Assembly (NCBI GenBank): GCA_937893675.1
Contig: CALBGI010000045.1
Location: forward strand, 1-43,928
Origin: an uncultured Blautia sp.
GTDB taxonomy: Bacteria > Bacillota > Clostridia > Lachnospirales > Lachnospiraceae
Direction: 5' to 3'
Length of the DNA: 43,928 nucleotides
Positions within the stretch are counted from its first letter, which is position 1. Each line of letters opens with the position of its first letter. The notes beneath the pieces were generated by a model, which saw nothing but the letters and a program-made list of their open reading frames with translations, was not told the origin of the DNA and ran no database searches. A program made the translations under genes and the position numbers. Below, piece after piece: positions 16,335-24,347 of the stretch.

Positions 16335-17576
16335 ATGACTTCAAGAGAACGTGTAATGGCAGCAATCAATCATAAAGAACCGGATTATGTTCCGCTGGAT
16401 CTGGGCAGTACACCAAGCTCCGGAATATCCGCGATTGCATATAATAATTTGAAAAAGGAGCTGGGCATGACCGGCGGGCAGACCAGGATTTTTGATGTAG
16501 TGCAGCAGGTAGCGCAGCCGGAAATGGAAATTCTGGACAGATTCGGCGTGGATGTTCTGGACATCGGACGTACCTTTAATGAAAAGGATGAGGACTGGCA
16601 TGAAACCGTGCTGGCAGACGGCTCTATCGGACATTATCCCAACTGGTTCCATCCGGAAAAACAGCCAAACGGAGACTATCTGGTTCATGACAAAGAGGGA
16701 ACCCTCATTGCGAGAATGCCGGTAGGAGCTACCTTCTTCGATCAGACCTACTTCCCCTATCAGGAGGACTATCCCGATGATTTCAGCGATCTGGACCATC
16801 AGATGGGCAAGGTTCTGTGGAGCGCGCTGGTGCACAGCCCCTGGGATCACGCAAATGACCCGGATTTCTATAAGACACTCCGCGAGAAAACCCTGAAGCT
16901 TCGTGCAAGCACGGACAAAGCGCTGATGATCACCTGCGGCTGCAACCTGTTTGAGTGGGGAACCTTCCTCAGAAGGATCGACAATTTCCTCATGGACACC
17001 TATGCGGACGAGGAAAACGTGGAAGCGCTTGTGGAGCAGCTGATGATCCGTCATCTGGCAACGCTGGAAAAGGTCTGCGAGTCCGTCGGAGATATTGTGG
17101 ATATCCTGAGATTCGGGGATGACCTTGGCATGGACACCGGAATGTTCATGTCCAGAGAAAAATACCAGACCTTGTTTAAACCGTATCATACAAAGCTGAA
17201 CGAATATGTACATACCCACAGCAAGATGAAAACCTTCCTGCATTCCTGCGGTTCTCTGTATCCCATTATCCCGGATCTGATCGAAGCAGGATACGATGTG
17301 CTGAATCCGGTTCAGACCACAGCATACCAGATGGATCCGGAGGTTCTGAAACGTGAATTTGGAAAGGACATTACCTTCTGGGGCGGCGGCTGCAATACCA
17401 GAACCGTTCTGAATCGCGCAACACCGAAGGAAGTGTACGAATATACAAGACGCATGATCGACATTTTCAACCATGGCGGAGGGTTTGTGTTCAACCAGGA
17501 GCACAATATCATGCCTGACGTACCGGCGGCCAATATCCTTGCCATGTATCAGGCAGTTGCGGATTCCAGAAAATAA
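16335..17576 (+). CDS. UroD-family methyltransferase-like protein 1
   Basis: A 413-residue member of the uroporphyrinogen decarboxylase superfamily, in the branch related to corrinoid-linked methyltransferases (MtaA/MtbA/CmuA) rather than HemE. The N-terminus TSRERVMAAINHKEPDYVPLDLG is typical. LHSCGSLYPIIPDLIEAG carries the zinc-ligand pair His303 and Cys305. Where MtaA-like proteins have the third Cys (GCxIPP) this one has NQEHNIMPDVP; another Cys is at 353 (GGGCNTR). It may be the substrate-specific methyltransferase of a corrinoid system, but no reaction can be proven. AAAGGAG precedes the ATG. It is divergent from regulator 1. No terminator is visible before the ABC operon, so readthrough is possible. 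Confidence 0.82.
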   Translation: MTSRERVMAAINHKEPDYVPLDLGSTPSSGISAIAYNNLKKELGMTGGQTRIFDVVQQVAQPEMEILDRFGVDVLDIGRTFNEKDEDWHETVLADGSIGHYPNWFHPEKQPNGDYLVHDKEGTLIARMPVGATFFDQTYFPYQEDYPDDFSDLDHQMGKVLWSALVHSPWDHANDPDFYKTLREKTLKLRASTDKALMITCGCNLFEWGTFLRRIDNFLMDTYADEENVEALVEQLMIRHLATLEKVCESVGDIVDILRFGDDLGMDTGMFMSREKYQTLFKPYHTKLNEYVHTHSKMKTFLHSCGSLYPIIPDLIEAGYDVLNPVQTTAYQMDPEVLKREFGKDITFWGGGCNTRTVLNRATPKEVYEYTRRMIDIFNHGGGFVFNQEHNIMPDVPAANILAMYQAVADSRK

Positions 17577-17618
17577 CACGGAGACAGGGGCGTTTAAAGT
17601 TTAAATGAAAGAAAAGAA

Positions 17619-17632
17619 TTTAAACGTTTAAA
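17619..17632. promoter_or_regulatory. LacI-type operator 2, upstream of the ABC operon
   Basis: TTTAAACGTTTAAA, a perfect 14-base palindrome sharing the TAAACGTTTA core with operator 1. A related degenerate copy (GTTTAAAGTTTAAA) lies at 17592-17605 and could pair with it. It sits about 19 bases upstream of the -35 box of the importer promoter, so control of the importer by the LacI-type fusion proteins is likely. Confidence 0.8.
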
Positions 17633-17650
17633 ACTTAAAAACAGTTATCG

Positions 17651-17679
17651 TTGAAAATTACCAATAGGTTGTGTAAAAT
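17651..17679 (+). promoter_or_regulatory. Promoter of the foldase-ABC importer operon
   Basis: TTGAAA (17651-17656) and TAAAAT (17674-17679) with a 17-base spacer, about 108 bases upstream of the first gene. Confidence 0.65.
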
Positions 17680-17786
17680 AGTACTTAAATTAGAGAGAAA
17701 TCACAACAAATAAAAATGCTTTATGAAATTTTTTGATGAATTTTTCGTAAAAGCTAATGAAAAATGCAGATTTGTAGGTGCGAAAT

Positions 17787-19205
17787 ATGAGTCAGAAAAG
17801 AAAAAAGAAAAAGGTAAGTTCAAAAGTGATAATTGCAGAGGCTGTAGCGGTCGCTGCGCTGGCACTGGGAGGCTGGGGCTACTTTACATGGAAGAACGCA
17901 CAGGAATATGTGAATGAGCAGGATGCGATCCAGATCGATGGAGAACAGTACTCTGTCTCGGATGTGAACTATTTCTTCTATACCTATTATGATACCTTCC
18001 GTCAGCAGAATGCAGAATATATTTCTTATATGATCGACGACAGCAAGCCGCTGAAGGAACAGGAGTATGAGGACGGACGATCCTGGTTCGACTATCTTCT
18101 GGACGAGAGCGTGGACTCCATGGTACATGTGGTGTCTGTGGCAAAAGAGGCGGAAAAAGAAGGGTTTGTTCTGGATGAACAGAGCCAGGCGGAAATAAAA
18201 GAGTATCTGGACGGAGTTACGGCGCTTGCCGAGAACAACGACCTGTCAGCAGATCAGTATATGGCCGGAATTTATGGCCGGGATATGAGTCTTGAGCGGT
18301 ATGAAGAGCTGATGACCATGTCCTTCATGGCAAGAGAGTATTCCCTGTACAAGCAGGAAGAACCCGAGTTTTCGGAAGAAGAGCTGAACCGGGAATTTGA
18401 AGAAAACAGAGAGCAGTACGAATTTGTCAGCTACGAGCGCCTGTACTTTAAGGCGGCGGGCAAAGACGAGGACGCAAGCGAGTCAAAGATGGCGCAGGCG
18501 AAAGCGCAGGCAGAGGAAGCTCTTAAGCGTGTTCAGGACGGAGAAGATCTGGAGAAGCTCTCCGACGAGTATGAAGGCTCTGTATACTACGAATCAGAGG
18601 AAGCCTATTACAGCTCCGGATATGCTTACGGCGACTGGCTGTTTTCCCAGGAGAGAAAGGCCGGGGACAGCGCGGTGCTGGAGGATGAAAAAGGCTATTA
18701 TGTCATGATCTTTCGGGACAGATTCCGACATGAATATCCCACCGTGGCGATTCGGGATATTTCCTTCCCTGTCAGTCCGGCAGCGGAAAATCTGGACCAG
18801 GAATACGAAGATTCCTGTGCGGCAGCGGAAGCCGTTTTGGAGGAATGGGAATCTGGAGACAGGACGGAAGAGCAGTTCGAGAAGCTCTATGAGGAACATT
18901 CCTCGGCAGGCGAAGAAAACAACGGTCTGTACGAAAATGTTCTGAAAGACCAGCTGGCTTCCCAGGTGGACAGCTGGAGTTTTGACGAGACCCGCAAGCC
19001 GGGCGACTGTGAGGTAATCTATGCGGATGAAGGGTTCCATGTACTTTATTTTGTGGGATTCCAGGAGCCGGCATGGGAAATAGAGGCAGAAAAAAATCTT
19101 CGGGAGGAAGCGCTTCAGGACATGCTTGACGGCATCATGGACGAAGTGGAAGTAGAACGCAGCGAAGAAGCTCTGCAGAGAGCGGCCTCAACATTAAATG
19201 AGTAG
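17787..19205 (+). CDS. Membrane-anchored SurA/PrsA-like peptidyl-prolyl isomerase
   Basis: A 472-residue protein with a Lys/Arg-rich N-terminus (SQKRKKKK) and one membrane segment at about residues 15-33, then an extracytoplasmic region rich in Glu. Residues about 40-200 look like a SurA N-terminal chaperone domain (IDGEQYSVSDVNYFFYTYYD). Two weak parvulin-like units follow, seen at GDWLFSQERKAGDSAVLEDEKGYYVMIF and again near VDSWSFDETRKPGDCEVIYADEGFHVLYFV. No lipobox is present, unlike PrsA of Bacillus. It should help fold exported proteins at the membrane surface. The ATG at 17787 is chosen because of AGGTG seven bases before it. It is the first gene of the importer operon, 30 bases ahead of the ATPase, suggesting a dedicated role for the binding protein; that is inference. 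Confidence 0.75.
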   Translation: MSQKRKKKKVSSKVIIAEAVAVAALALGGWGYFTWKNAQEYVNEQDAIQIDGEQYSVSDVNYFFYTYYDTFRQQNAEYISYMIDDSKPLKEQEYEDGRSWFDYLLDESVDSMVHVVSVAKEAEKEGFVLDEQSQAEIKEYLDGVTALAENNDLSADQYMAGIYGRDMSLERYEELMTMSFMAREYSLYKQEEPEFSEEELNREFEENREQYEFVSYERLYFKAAGKDEDASESKMAQAKAQAEEALKRVQDGEDLEKLSDEYEGSVYYESEEAYYSSGYAYGDWLFSQERKAGDSAVLEDEKGYYVMIFRDRFRHEYPTVAIRDISFPVSPAAENLDQEYEDSCAAAEAVLEEWESGDRTEEQFEKLYEEHSSAGEENNGLYENVLKDQLASQVDSWSFDETRKPGDCEVIYADEGFHVLYFVGFQEPAWEIEAEKNLREEALQDMLDGIMDEVEVERSEEALQRAASTLNE

Positions 19206-19235
19206 AAAAAAATAAAAGGAAAGGAGTAAAGTAAT

Positions 19236-20768
19236 ATGAGTAACCAACCGAAAAACACGGAATACGCTCTGGAAATGCGACAGGTTTCCAAACGCTTCCC
19301 GGGAACTCTGGCAGTTGACAAAGTTGATTTCCGTGTAAAGAGAGGAGAGGTTCATGCACTGATGGGGGAAAACGGTGCAGGAAAATCTACTCTGATGAAG
19401 ATGCTGAACGGTCTGTTCAACGACTATACCGGCGACATCTACATCAATGGCGAAAAGAAACTGCTGCACACACCGAACCTGGCAAAAGAGGCCGGTATCG
19501 GAATGGTATACCAGGAGCTTTCCCTGGCGCGCAGAATTTCTATTTATGAAAATCTTCTGGTAGGCAGACTGCCGGTAAAAGGACTTTTTGTTGACAAGAA
19601 GAAAGCGATCGAGGAGGCAAAAAAACTTCTTGCCCGTGTGGGTCTTGACTATATCGACCCAACAATAGACGTTTCTGAGATCAGCCAGTGCGAGGCACAG
19701 CTGGTAGAGATAGCAAAGGTTCTTGGTTCGAATCCGCACATTATCGTTATGGACGAGCCCACCTCCGCACTTTCCAGTGAAGAGGTCAACCGCCTTTACG
19801 GAATTATCCGTCAGCTGAAGGCAGAGGGACTGGCGATCGTTTACATTTCGCATCACCTTGCTGAGATTTTTGAAATCGCAGACCATGTAACGGTTATGCG
19901 GGACGGCAAGCTGGTGGGAGACCTTCCGGTTACCGAGACCAATCCGGATCATCTGGTAGAAATGATGGTAGGAAGTCCGGTTAAGAACTTTTACGAAAAC
20001 CATGTTTCCATGGTTCAGGACGAGGTTGTGCTGAAAGCGGAGGATTACACACGCTGGGGCTTCTTCCACCATGTAAACTTTGAACTGCACAAAGGCGAGG
20101 TTCTGGCCATCTGCGGACTTGCCGGAGCAGGAAGAACAGAGATCGCCCGCGCCCTCATCGGTGTGGACAAGGCCGACGGCGGCAAGGTCTTTATTCATGG
20201 AAAAGAAGTGCACTTCAAGAACTTCGGCGAAGCCATCAACGGCGGCCTGGGTTATCTGACAGAAGACCGTAAGGTAGTCGGACTTGCGCTGAACCAGACC
20301 GTTGCGGACAACGTAACTTCCTGTATTATTGACAAGTATTCCAAGGCAGGCTTTTTCAATGCGGCAAGCCTCAACAACCTGGTAGACGAAAAAATCAACG
20401 AAATGAGTGTTTATCCGGCGGACAGAAACCGTCTGGTGAACAGCTTCTCCGGCGGTAACCAGCAGAAAGTCCTCATGGCAAAATGGCTGGCTTCCGGCGT
20501 GGATATCCTGATCCTGGATGAGCCTACCCGTGGTGTAGACGTAAATGCAAAACAGGTGATCCACAATGTGGTAAAAGATTACGTGGCAAAAGGAAATTCA
20601 GTTATCCTGCTCTCCTCCGATCTTCCGGAGGTAGTCGGACTTGCAGACAGAGCAGTGATCCTTCGCGAGGGTCACACCATTGGCATGATCCAGAAGAAGG
20701 ATATGACTGAGAACTCAATCTTGATTGCAGCTAACGGGGAGGGAGAATTCGTATCATGTCAGAAGTAA
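19236..20768 (+). CDS. Sugar ABC importer ATPase with two nucleotide-binding domains (RbsA/MglA type)
   Basis: A 510-residue ATPase energising a carbohydrate uptake transporter of the CUT2 class. Domain 1 has Walker A GENGAGKST (residues 44-52) and Walker B IIVMDEPTSAL. Domain 2 has a degenerate Walker A (GLAGAGRTE), as usual in RbsA-like proteins, plus signature FSGGNQQKV and ILILDEPTRGVDV. CUT2 systems typically carry monosaccharides such as ribose, xylose or galactose, or AI-2. AAAGGAG lies upstream of the ATG. The stop codon overlaps the next gene by 13 bases, so translation is coupled. Confidence 0.95.
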   Translation: MSNQPKNTEYALEMRQVSKRFPGTLAVDKVDFRVKRGEVHALMGENGAGKSTLMKMLNGLFNDYTGDIYINGEKKLLHTPNLAKEAGIGMVYQELSLARRISIYENLLVGRLPVKGLFVDKKKAIEEAKKLLARVGLDYIDPTIDVSEISQCEAQLVEIAKVLGSNPHIIVMDEPTSALSSEEVNRLYGIIRQLKAEGLAIVYISHHLAEIFEIADHVTVMRDGKLVGDLPVTETNPDHLVEMMVGSPVKNFYENHVSMVQDEVVLKAEDYTRWGFFHHVNFELHKGEVLAICGLAGAGRTEIARALIGVDKADGGKVFIHGKEVHFKNFGEAINGGLGYLTEDRKVVGLALNQTVADNVTSCIIDKYSKAGFFNAASLNNLVDEKINEMSVYPADRNRLVNSFSGGNQQKVLMAKWLASGVDILILDEPTRGVDVNAKQVIHNVVKDYVAKGNSVILLSSDLPEVVGLADRAVILREGHTIGMIQKKDMTENSILIAANGEGEFVSCQK

Positions 20769-21796
20769 ACAAAAATGAAAATGCTACCGCTCCAAAGGTG
20801 GATACAAGAAAAACAGAAATCAACAAATTCAGTCTCCTGTTTAACAGGCTGGGTATCTGGATCATTGTCGTAGGTCTGATGATCCTCGGTATGATCGTTT
20901 CCAAGGGGCAGTTTTTCGGCAAGAGCAACATCCAGTCGATCCTTGAGGCGGTTGCGCTGGTAGGTATGGTCTGCGCAGGTCTGTTCTACGTTACCTATTC
21001 CGGAAACATGACAGATATGTCTGTTCCCATCACCATGGCGTTTTCCGGTGTGATTGCCGTACAGTGCATTAACTTTGGCTTTGTGGGCTCCATCATCATG
21101 GGCCTTCTCGCAGGCGCGCTGATCGGTCTGATCAACGGTTTCATGATCGGTAAGATGAGGGCGAATGCCATTATCTGGACGCTGGCCGTGAACCTTTTGG
21201 TGTCCGGTGTCATCCGAGTGGTATGGCAGGGCAAAATGCTCTATGCGGAGGATATCGCGAACGAAAACATGCAGGATTCTGCAGAGATGTTCTATTCCAT
21301 TTCCAGAACCTACATCGGCGGTGTGATTTCCTTAATGGCGATCGTAATGCTTATTATGTTTGTCATTTCCTGGGTGATCCATACAAAAACCTCTTTTGGC
21401 CAGAAGCTGAAAATCATCGGAACAAACTATGAGGTTGCGAAATTCTCCGGTATCAACTGCACAAAATCCATTATCATGGTTTATATCTTTAACGGACTTT
21501 GCAGTGCTACCGCAGGTATCTTCTATGCGGCCCTCAGAAAATGTGCTTCCTACGAAAACGGTACAGGCTATGACTTTGACGCGCTGACCGCGATCCTTTT
21601 GGGCGGCGTATCTCTGAACGGCGGCAAAGGAACGATTATTGGAACCTTCGGCGGAGTGCTTGCTTACGGTATGCTGAACAATATCCTTTCCTGGGTTGGT
21701 CTTGGCACCTATGAGAAGTATCTGGTACAGGGTATTGTATTTCTGTTCATCGTATGGTTGAACACAAATTCTAACAGAAAGTTGGGGAAAGCATAA
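20756..21796 (+). CDS. Sugar ABC importer permease 1 (RbsC type)
   Basis: A 346-residue integral membrane protein of the BPD_transp_2 (RbsC/MglC) family with about eight to ten hydrophobic segments, starting with LGIWIIVVGLMILGMIVS. The cytoplasmic N-terminus is polar. The signature loop GGVSLNGGKGTIIGTFGGVL near residue 285 is the family's conserved cytoplasmic contact with the ATPase. It forms the pore together with permease 2, making a heterodimeric channel. It overlaps the ATPase gene by 13 bases and shares the TAATG stop/start with permease 2. Confidence 0.93.
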   Translation: MSEVNKNENATAPKVDTRKTEINKFSLLFNRLGIWIIVVGLMILGMIVSKGQFFGKSNIQSILEAVALVGMVCAGLFYVTYSGNMTDMSVPITMAFSGVIAVQCINFGFVGSIIMGLLAGALIGLINGFMIGKMRANAIIWTLAVNLLVSGVIRVVWQGKMLYAEDIANENMQDSAEMFYSISRTYIGGVISLMAIVMLIMFVISWVIHTKTSFGQKLKIIGTNYEVAKFSGINCTKSIIMVYIFNGLCSATAGIFYAALRKCASYENGTGYDFDALTAILLGGVSLNGGKGTIIGTFGGVLAYGMLNNILSWVGLGTYEKYLVQGIVFLFIVWLNTNSNRKLGKA

Positions 21797-22821
21797 TGGA
21801 AAAAAAGAAATTTAAGCTGAATGCGGCGTTTATCAACAGAAACAGAGCTTTCTTCCTGCTTGCGATCGTGCTGTTATGCGGACTGTTTGTGGACAACTTC
21901 TATACTGCGTATAACATCCGTGCAGTTACAGGAAACGGAAGCCTTGTCATCTGGCTGGGTCTTGGATTTACCATTGTTCTGATCGCAGGACATATGGATA
22001 TGACGGTAATGTACATGTCAACTTTCGCAGCCCTTCTTACATTGGGCCTTCGTGCGGATTTTGAGCTCCCCTGGGGCCTGTGCATCCTGGCCGGAGCGCT
22101 CATGGGCGTGGTGAACGGCCTGATCATGGGATTCCTTGTAACGAAGCTGAAGATACATGCGTTTATCGCAAGTATCGGTATGCAGCTGGTACTCAAAGGC
22201 GCAATGTACATTTACAGCGGCGGAAAAGAGCTCAGTATCGGAAGAGATTACGATCTGAATGAGGCGTTGAACGGACAGCTCCTGCCCTTCCTGCCATTGT
22301 CTACATATTTCATTATCACCACCATTTTTGTTGTGGTCGTAATGATCATTCTCACCAAGACCAGACTTGGAAGAAACATTCACATGGTGGGCGGCAATGC
22401 AGAGACAGCATGGCTGGCAGGTGTCAAGAGTGACCGCGCGGTTATCGCAGCGTTTGTGATCTCCGGTCTTGCAGCCGGCCTCGGCGGAGCTTTGAACGGA
22501 ATCTACTCCGGAGCAGCCAACATCACCATGGGTGAGAAAGGTATCTCTCCCTTCTACATGGCTTTCACGGCCACGGTTATCGGCGGAACGGATATCTACG
22601 GAGGCAAGGGAAGCGTAGGCTGGACATACATCGCTCTTATTATGATCGCGTTCCTGAAATCCCTGTGCAAGTCTACAGAGCTTCAGGTGCTGGTGATCGG
22701 TGTTGCACTGATCCTGTGCCTGATATATGAGACGGTTGCAAAATACAACAAGGACAAGATTCTCGGCAGACGCCCGAATCTTCACATTGAACATCAGAAG
22801 GAAGTGGGAAGCGCAAAATAA
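21796..22821 (+). CDS. Sugar ABC importer permease 2 (RbsC type)
   Basis: A 341-residue membrane protein paralogous to permease 1, with multiple membrane segments (first: FFLLAIVLLCGLFVDNF). The conserved loop reads GGTDIYGGKGSVGWTYIA near residue 272. Two different permeases in one CUT2 system are less common than one, and imply a heterodimer. Its start codon overlaps the stop of permease 1 by one base. A hairpin with no T-run lies between it and the binding-protein gene. Confidence 0.93.
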   Translation: MEKKKFKLNAAFINRNRAFFLLAIVLLCGLFVDNFYTAYNIRAVTGNGSLVIWLGLGFTIVLIAGHMDMTVMYMSTFAALLTLGLRADFELPWGLCILAGALMGVVNGLIMGFLVTKLKIHAFIASIGMQLVLKGAMYIYSGGKELSIGRDYDLNEALNGQLLPFLPLSTYFIITTIFVVVVMIILTKTRLGRNIHMVGGNAETAWLAGVKSDRAVIAAFVISGLAAGLGGALNGIYSGAANITMGEKGISPFYMAFTATVIGGTDIYGGKGSVGWTYIALIMIAFLKSLCKSTELQVLVIGVALILCLIYETVAKYNKDKILGRRPNLHIEHQKEVGSAK

Positions 22822-22840
22822 GCTTCCCCTCAAATAAGAA

Positions 22841-22862
22841 TTAAAAGCGCTTCGGCTTTTAA
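22841..22862 (+). other. Intercistronic hairpin before the binding-protein gene
   Basis: TTAAAAGC and GCTTTTAA form a perfect 8-bp stem around GCTTCG, with no T-run behind it. It sits between the permease 2 and binding-protein genes. Such hairpins often protect or uncouple a downstream transcript so that the binding protein is made in excess over the permeases. That role is inferred from position. Confidence 0.5.
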
Positions 22863-22894
22863 TAAAAACTATATAATAATAGGAGGAAAAAAAC

Positions 22895-24253
22895 ATGATG
22901 AAAAAAAGCTTGGCAATCCTGTTATGCGGCGCAATGTTTTTCGGCTCTTCAGTGGTAACCTTCGCTGAAGAAGATGCTGCAACAGAAGAAGCAGCTGCGA
23001 CAGAGGACGCGGCAGAAGAAGACGCTGAGGCAGAAGAGGGCGCAGAGGAAGAGGCTGCAGCAGAGGACGCGGAAGCAGAAGATGCAGCTGCAGAGGACGC
23101 GGAAGCAGAAGATGCAGCTGCAGAGGAAGCAGAAGTAGAGGTTCCGGAGGCTGCAAAAGCATCCTACGAAAAACTTCTCGAAGCAGAGAAGACCCTTATG
23201 ACCACAGACAATCATCCCATGATGGATGCGCCTCTGAGCTTTGATGTTCCGGAAATTGACGGAGACGCTGAGTATTGTGAAGAAAATTATGAAGAAACCG
23301 AATCTGAGCACTGGCACTACAAAGAGTATCTTGACTGGGATGAATCTCTGGATGCAGAATTCCCGGAATCCCCGGCAGACGGCCAGGAAGGCAAAGAGAT
23401 CGTACTTATCGTTCATGGCGCACATGCATGGACAACCTGCTACACAGAGGCTTTTGAGAAAGCTTGTGACGCAGTAGGCATGAAAGTTACAATCTATGAC
23501 CCCAACTGGGATCAGGGTAACCAGGACAGCTATGTTGACCAGGCCATCAATGAGCAGCCGGATGCGATCGTTGTGATTCCGGTATCCGCTGACCATGCAA
23601 CACAGCAGTTTAAGAAAATTACAGACGCTGGAATCCCGGCATTCTGTTCCAACACCACACCGGAAGCAGACGCTATGAACTTCATCATCGCTTACACCGG
23701 CCCGAACGACTGGTACCAGATGAGAACTCTTGCTGACATGCTTGGCGAGAAGCTTGGCGGAAAAGGTGGAGTTGCCTATATCACTCACAACGTAGGCGGA
23801 TCTCCCTACTATGCACGCTGCTACGGCCCGATGACTCAGCTGGCTGAAAACTATCCGGACATTGAGACTCTGGATATCCAGTCTCCGGGATTCGAGGCTT
23901 CCAAAGTAAAACAGGTTGTTTCTGACTGGATCACTAAATTCGGCGATGACCTGAACGCAATCGTTCTTGCTGACGACTCTGACCAGGCAATCGGTGCTGT
24001 TGAGGCATGCGAGGCAGCCGGACGTGACGATATCGTGATCGTTGCAGCTGGTATCTCCAAACAGGGTCTTGAGCTTGTAAAATCCGGCGACCTTTACGGT
24101 ATGTCCTACCAGACCTGCCAGGGTGATGCTGGTCTTGCAGTTCGTGTGATTTCCGAGTGGTTCTGCGGAATCGACATCAACCGTGTAAACTACCTGACCA
24201 CAGACGTTGTTACTGCAGAAAACGCAGCAGACTTCGAGCCGTGCCAGTGGTAA
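22895..24253 (+). CDS. Exported sugar-binding protein of the CUT2 importer with acidic N-terminal repeats
   Basis: A 452-residue substrate-binding protein, about 130 residues longer than RbsB. Residues 1-25 form a signal peptide (KKSLAILLCGAMFFG...VTFA). The only Cys is in ILLCGA, a poor lipobox, so lipid anchoring is doubtful. Residues 26-85 are almost pure Ala/Glu/Asp with tandem repeats. The type 1 periplasmic-binding fold spans about residues 170-440: EIVLIVHGAHAWTTCYTEAFEKACDAVGM, then EQPDAIVVIPVSADHATQQFKKITDAGIP, and DLNAIVLADDSDQAIGAVEAC. It captures the substrate for the permease pair; the ligand is unknown. AGGAGG lies seven bases before ATGATG; either ATG may be used. A bidirectional terminator follows. 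Confidence 0.9.
   Translation: MMKKSLAILLCGAMFFGSSVVTFAEEDAATEEAAATEDAAEEDAEAEEGAEEEAAAEDAEAEDAAAEDAEAEDAAAEEAEVEVPEAAKASYEKLLEAEKTLMTTDNHPMMDAPLSFDVPEIDGDAEYCEENYEETESEHWHYKEYLDWDESLDAEFPESPADGQEGKEIVLIVHGAHAWTTCYTEAFEKACDAVGMKVTIYDPNWDQGNQDSYVDQAINEQPDAIVVIPVSADHATQQFKKITDAGIPAFCSNTTPEADAMNFIIAYTGPNDWYQMRTLADMLGEKLGGKGGVAYITHNVGGSPYYARCYGPMTQLAENYPDIETLDIQSPGFEASKVKQVVSDWITKFGDDLNAIVLADDSDQAIGAVEACEAAGRDDIVIVAAGISKQGLELVKSGDLYGMSYQTCQGDAGLAVRVISEWFCGIDINRVNYLTTDVVTAENAADFEPCQW
23060..23119 (+). repeat. 30-bp coding tandem repeat in the binding-protein gene
   Basis: Two identical 30-base units (23060-23089 and 23090-23119), beginning GCAGAGGACGCGGAAGCAGA, are followed by a degraded third copy. 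They encode AEDAEAEDAA units of the acidic linker. Identical units could change in number by slippage. Confidence 0.85.
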
Positions 24254-24290
24254 TCCTTAAGACTCATATTACTTTATAATATGATTTCCC

Positions 24291-24333
24291 AAAACACCGC
24301 CCTCTGGAGTACCAGGGGGCGGTGTTTTTGCAG
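24291..24333. terminator. Bidirectional terminator between binding protein and regulator 2
   Basis: AAAACACCGCCC and GGGCGGTGTTTT flank a 17-bp class stem closed by a small loop (AGTAC), with T-runs on both strands. It ends both the importer operon and the convergent regulator gene. Confidence 0.92.
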
Positions 24334-24347
24334 TGTGCGGGAGACGC

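Noticed and set aside
19194..20564. A 456-codon antisense reading frame opposite the ABC ATPase gene
   Set aside because: It mirrors the codon bias of the ATPase gene, has no ribosome binding site and no recognisable domain.
23060..23119. Tandem repeats considered as a CRISPR-like array
   Set aside because: The units are directly adjacent without spacers, lie in frame in a coding region and encode an acidic linker.
22895..23150. Antisense Leu/Pro-rich frame opposite the acidic linker
   Set aside because: It is the reverse reading of the Ala/Glu/Asp repeat and has no independent support.
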